Below are positions 60,848 to 64,000 of a DNA stretch of 64,000 bases, piece after piece. The number at the start of each line of letters is the position of its first letter. Position 1 is the stretch's first letter. The notes beneath the pieces were generated by a model. That model was not told where the DNA came from and made no database searches. It saw nothing but the letters and a program-made list of their open reading frames with translations. The position numbers and the translations under genes are program-made. Source of the stretch: Kordiimonas marina (GTDB taxonomy: Bacteria; Pseudomonadota; Alphaproteobacteria; Sphingomonadales; Kordiimonadaceae); contig NZ_JAINDF010000002.1 in the NCBI RefSeq assembly GCF_023006325.1, forward strand, positions 496,001 through 560,000, read 5' to 3'.

Positions 60848-62683
60848 TTATTCGGCGGCGGCCTTGTTCGCGCGCTTGCGTTCGTGCGGCTTCAGGAAGC
60901 GCTTGCGGAGGCGGATGCTTTCCGGCGTCACTTCCACGAGCTCGTCATCGTTGATGTAAGCGAGCGCTTCTTCAAGCGTCAGGCGGCGCGGCGTGGTCAG
61001 ACGCACGGCTTCGTCGGTGCCCGAGGCGCGGATGTTGGTCAGCTGCTTGGCGCGCTGGACGTTCACGTCCAGGTCGTTGTCGCGGCTGTGCTCACCGATG
61101 ATCATGCCTTCGTAGCATTCGTCACCCGGGTCGATCATGATGAAGCCACGCTCTTCCAGGTTCCAAAGCGCATAAGGCACGGCTTTGCCGGCGTCGTTGG
61201 CGATCAGCACCCCGCGCTGGCGGCCGGCGATCGGGCCTTTGTAGGCGTCATAGCGGTCGAACAGACGGCTCATGATGCCGGTGCCGCGGGTGTCGGTCAG
61301 GAATTCGCCGTGGTAGCCGATAAGGCCACGGGCCGGGGCATCGAACGTCAGGCGAACCTTGCCGCCGCCCGACGGGGCCATGCCCTGAAGCTCGGCTTTG
61401 CGAAGCGACATCTTCTCAACCACAACGCCCTGGTATTCCTCGTCCACGTCAATCTGGACGGTTTCATACGGCTCAGTGCGCTTGCCGTTCTCGTCGGTCT
61501 TGAACAGAACGCGCGGGCGGCTGATGGCCAGCTCGAAACCTTCGCGGCGCATGGTCTCGATCAGCACGCCGAGCTGAAGCTCGCCGCGGCCTGCGACTTC
61601 GAAGGCGTCCTTGTTTTCGGTTTCGGTGATCTTGATGGCGACGTTGCCTTCGGCTTCACGCGCCAGGCGGTCACCGATCACGCGGCTGGTCACATGCTTG
61701 CCTTCGCGGCCCGCAAGCGGGCTGTTGTTGACGGCGAAGGTCATGGCCAACGTCGGCGGATCAACCGGCAGCGAGGTCAAGGGCTCGGTAACCTGCGGGT
61801 CGGCGATGGTGTCGGCAACCGTGGCGTCAGCGAGGCCTGCGATGGCAATGATGTCACCGGCTTCGGCGCTATCGACCGGGGTGCGTTCCAGCCCGCGGAA
61901 GGACAGAAGCTTGGTGATGCGGCCGGTTTCCACGACGCGGCCACCAGGGCGCAGGGCGTGGATCGGGTCGCCAACACTGACACGGCCGGTCTGCACGCGG
62001 CCCGTCAGCACGCGGCCGAGGAAGTTGTCACGGTCCAGCATGGTGACCAGCATGGAGAAGGGCTTGTCAGCCGCGCCTTCGCGCACGGGTTCCGGCGCAG
62101 GCACATGCTCGATGATCTTCTCAAACAGCGGGTGCAGGTTCTCACGCGGGCCTTCGAGGCTTTCGTCGCACCAGCCATCACGGCCCGATGCATAGAGGAT
62201 CGGGAAGTCGAGCTGGTCTTCGTTGGCGTTCAGCGCCACGAACAGGTCGAAGCAGGCGTCGGTTGCCTTGTCCGGGTCACCGTCCGGCTTGTCCACCTTG
62301 TTCACAACCACGATCGGACGCAGGCCAAGGGCCAGTGCCTTCATGGTCACGAATTTGGTTTGCGGCATCGGGCCTTCAGCGGCATCCACCAGAAGGACAA
62401 CACCATCCACCATGGAAAGGATACGCTCCACCTCGCCACCGAAGTCGGCGTGGCCTGGGGTGTCGACGATATTGATGCGGGTGTCCTGCCACATCACGCT
62501 CGTGCATTTTGCGAGAATGGTGATGCCGCGCTCACGCTCCAGGTCGCCACTGTCCATGGCGCGTTCGGCGACGCGCTGGTTGTCACGCACGGTGCCGGAC
62601 TGGCGGAAAAGGTTATCCACCAGCGTGGTTTTGCCATGGTCGACGTGCGCGATGATGGCGATATTGCGAATGTTTTTCGTCAT
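60848..62683 (-). CDS. typA: Ribosome-associated GTPase TypA/BipA
   Basis: 611 residues, normal length. GTPase motifs: [14 protein letters not shown] (G1), [14 protein letters not shown] (G3), [13 protein letters not shown] (G4). Then EF-G-like domains ([15 protein letters not shown]), [20 protein letters not shown], and the BipA-specific C-terminal domain with [20 protein letters not shown] and [20 protein letters not shown]. It acts in ribosome assembly at low temperature and in stress. Its promoter should lie in the 260-base gap upstream, in which no boxes could be fixed. Confidence 0.97.
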   Translation of the reverse strand: MTKNIRNIAIIAHVDHGKTTLVDNLFRQSGTVRDNQRVAERAMDSGDLERERGITILAKCTSVMWQDTRINIVDTPGHADFGGEVERILSMVDGVVLLVDAAEGPMPQTKFVTMKALALGLRPIVVVNKVDKPDGDPDKATDACFDLFVALNANEDQLDFPILYASGRDGWCDESLEGPRENLHPLFEKIIEHVPAPEPVREGAADKPFSMLVTMLDRDNFLGRVLTGRVQTGRVSVGDPIHALRPGGRVVETGRITKLLSFRGLERTPVDSAEAGDIIAIAGLADATVADTIADPQVTEPLTSLPVDPPTLAMTFAVNNSPLAGREGKHVTSRVIGDRLAREAEGNVAIKITETENKDAFEVAGRGELQLGVLIETMRREGFELAISRPRVLFKTDENGKRTEPYETVQIDVDEEYQGVVVEKMSLRKAELQGMAPSGGGKVRLTFDAPARGLIGYHGEFLTDTRGTGIMSRLFDRYDAYKGPIAGRQRGVLIANDAGKAVPYALWNLEERGFIMIDPGDECYEGMIIGEHSRDNDLDVNVQRAKQLTNIRASGTDEAVRLTTPRRLTLEEALAYINDDELVEVTPESIRLRKRFLKPHERKRANKAAAE

Positions 62684-62943
62684 GTGACTTTCAACTTAAA
62701 AAAGGCCCACGGAAAACATTCCCCGGGGCCCCCGAATCCAAGATTTGCGCGCCTTATACGCGGATCAGGCCGTTTGAGCAAGGAAAACCGCGTGACAGTT
62801 TCGTGGCAGTAGGGCGTTTTCATGCCTGAAAGTGTGATTCCCTCCAAGGCTGCGGTTGTTCTTGGGTCCGGATTGGCGTAAAGTGTTAACGAAATCTTAA
62901 CAACAGTTACCGGACTGGCTTTTGGCCGCGATGGGGGGTGACG

Positions 62944-63813
62944 ATGGTAAGAGTAAACACGCGGCATGTGTTTTCTGCCGCCTTCCATTTTTTGTGGGCC
63001 CGTAAGAACGGCCTCCGCAAGGCTGCGATGGCGCCGGCGGTGTTGATGCTGCTTGTGAGCCTGGTGGCTGATGAGGGCGGCAAACGGCCGCTCGCTGCGG
63101 TTTTCTTGCTGATTTACCTGGGCAGTTTTATCGCCTTTTTCTGGGTTCGGCGGATGCTGCGTGGCCCCGGAGGGATGGACCCGGAAGACGGGACATTCCT
63201 GGCGGTTGACGGCCATCTGGTCGGGGCCGGGCAGGCCTTCAGGCGGCTTCTCCTGTTCCAATTCTATCTGTGCCTTGTTGGCATCATCATCTATTTGGCC
63301 GGTGTGGGACTTGAAAAACTGATGCTGGCTGGAAGGCTGGCTCAGGGCGATATGCTGTTTTATTTCGCAAGTCTTGCCGTCCTTGTTGCCTCACCGCTTG
63401 TGGTGCGGCTTGCCCTGATGATGCCGGCAGCAGCCCTCGGTCATCCACATCATGGGCTTTTCGATTCCTGGCGGATGACGAGGGGCCACACGACGGACCT
63501 TCTGCGCCTGTTCCTGGCGCTATGGGTGGTGAATATCGGCGTGTCCCTGGTGATGGACGGCCTGCATATGGCGGCGGACTATTTTGTCGGCGGCACGGTG
63601 GGGCTGCTCTCCGGCGGGGTTTATGTACTGGTCCATTTTCTGGCCACGGCCAGCACTTACCTGCTGATTGCCTTCTGGGCCGGGGCGGGCAGCATCGTCT
63701 TCTATCAGCTATGCTCCAATATCGCGGACTATGCGGTGCCGCGGCCCGACTTCCTGGCGCCGGAAGACGATGAAGCCGCCAGCCATGACGACCCCGTAAC
63801 CCACGGGGCTTAG
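62944..63813 (+). CDS. Unrecognised multi-pass membrane protein
   Basis: Start set at ATG 62944 with GGGGGG five bases upstream. 289 residues with about six hydrophobic segments (LAAVFLLIYLGSFIAFFWV; LLLFQFYLCLVGIIIYLAGV; LFYFASLAVLVASPLVVRLA; LLRLFLALWVVNIGVSLVM; STYLLIAFWAGAGSIVFYQL). The C-terminus is acidic. The spacing recalls glycerophosphoryl diester phosphodiesterase membrane-domain proteins, but no function can be given. It converges with the last gene. Confidence 0.75.
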   Translation: MVRVNTRHVFSAAFHFLWARKNGLRKAAMAPAVLMLLVSLVADEGGKRPLAAVFLLIYLGSFIAFFWVRRMLRGPGGMDPEDGTFLAVDGHLVGAGQAFRRLLLFQFYLCLVGIIIYLAGVGLEKLMLAGRLAQGDMLFYFASLAVLVASPLVVRLALMMPAAALGHPHHGLFDSWRMTRGHTTDLLRLFLALWVVNIGVSLVMDGLHMAADYFVGGTVGLLSGGVYVLVHFLATASTYLLIAFWAGAGSIVFYQLCSNIADYAVPRPDFLAPEDDEAASHDDPVTHGA

Positions 63814-64000
63814 GCGGCGAGGGCGGCGAGGAACTGGTCGGTCACGGCCTGCCAGCTATAAAGCCTGGCGAAGCTGGCGGCGGCGTCCCTGTCACAGGTA
63901 AGCGCACTGCGGATCGCCGTATCGAGATCAGCATCAAGGGCCGCGATCGGGGTGGTCCAGTCCTCGAACGGGCCTGTACCGTCCGCGCCGACCACATCCA
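63810..64000 (-). CDS. C-terminus of a probable glycosyltransferase, cut by window edge
   Basis: About 63 C-terminal residues are visible (DVVGADGTGPFEDWTTPIAA, LYSWQAVTDQFLAALAA). The final YSW...VTDQFL helix is like the last helix of GT4 family glycosyltransferases. It overlaps the membrane protein gene by 4 bases, on the other strand. Confidence 0.55.
   Translation of the reverse strand, partial: DVVGADGTGPFEDWTTPIAALDADLDTAIRSALTCDRDAAASFARLYSWQAVTDQFLAALAA

Overview
The window is a piece of an alphaproteobacterial chromosome. It has high GC, CpaA-F-type tad pilus genes, an OxyR with the two redox cysteines, HisN and TypA. A complete-looking transposable (Mu-like) prophage lies between oxyR and the 3' end of a tad (Flp pilus) locus. 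I cannot place the organism below class.

Layout. 1-1550: a truncated membrane protein gene and oxyR, both on the minus strand. 1640-38747: a 37.1 kb prophage running right to left. It starts 5'-TGT, ends ACA-3', and is flanked by a 5-bp direct repeat, ATGAT, that fits the NY(G/C)RN target preference of Mu. 38753-39460: host sequence without a gene, rich in hairpins and holding a minus-strand terminator. 39461-51720: tad operon on the minus strand (tadC, tadB, cpaF, cpaE, cpaD, cpaC, cpaB, cpaA, flp pilin, two TadE-like proteins, one VWA TadG-like protein). 51994-54297: a divergent second set of TadG- and TadE-like genes. 54331-64000: a hydrolase, HisN, an FAD oxidoreductase, small membrane proteins, a pentapeptide-type membrane protein, a gamma-glutamylcyclotransferase-like protein, an ABM-fold protein, TypA/BipA, a membrane protein and the end of a probable glycosyltransferase.

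Prophage plan, in phage order from 38.7 kb down to 1.6 kb: left end with four 10-bp repeats; a small plus-strand gene and a plus-strand repressor; an operator with a perfect 15-bp inverted repeat; Ner; a strongly folded leader; a ParB-like protein; MuA transposase; MuB ATPase; small early genes including DUF3164, an ASCH-like protein, an MT-A70 methyltransferase and a second ParB-like protein; GemA; Mor; endolysin, holin and a DksA-like zinc finger; small and large terminase; portal; Mu F-like protein; a protease-capsid fusion; connectors; then a P2-type contractile tail (V, W, J, I, fibre, FI, FII, E/E', T, U, X, D). It is therefore a Mu-type replication and head module joined to a P2-type tail. 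Two cargo genes are inserted against the late operon, one encoding a lipoprotein, and a LapG-like cysteine peptidase gene follows the fibre.

Regulation that can be read from the sequence: two near-identical late promoter boxes built on GTGACA-N2-TGTCAC, one directly after mor and one in the noncoding gap at the exact centre of the prophage; a canonical CCCAAAG slip site joining the tail chaperone frames E and E'; an amber codon interrupting one early gene.
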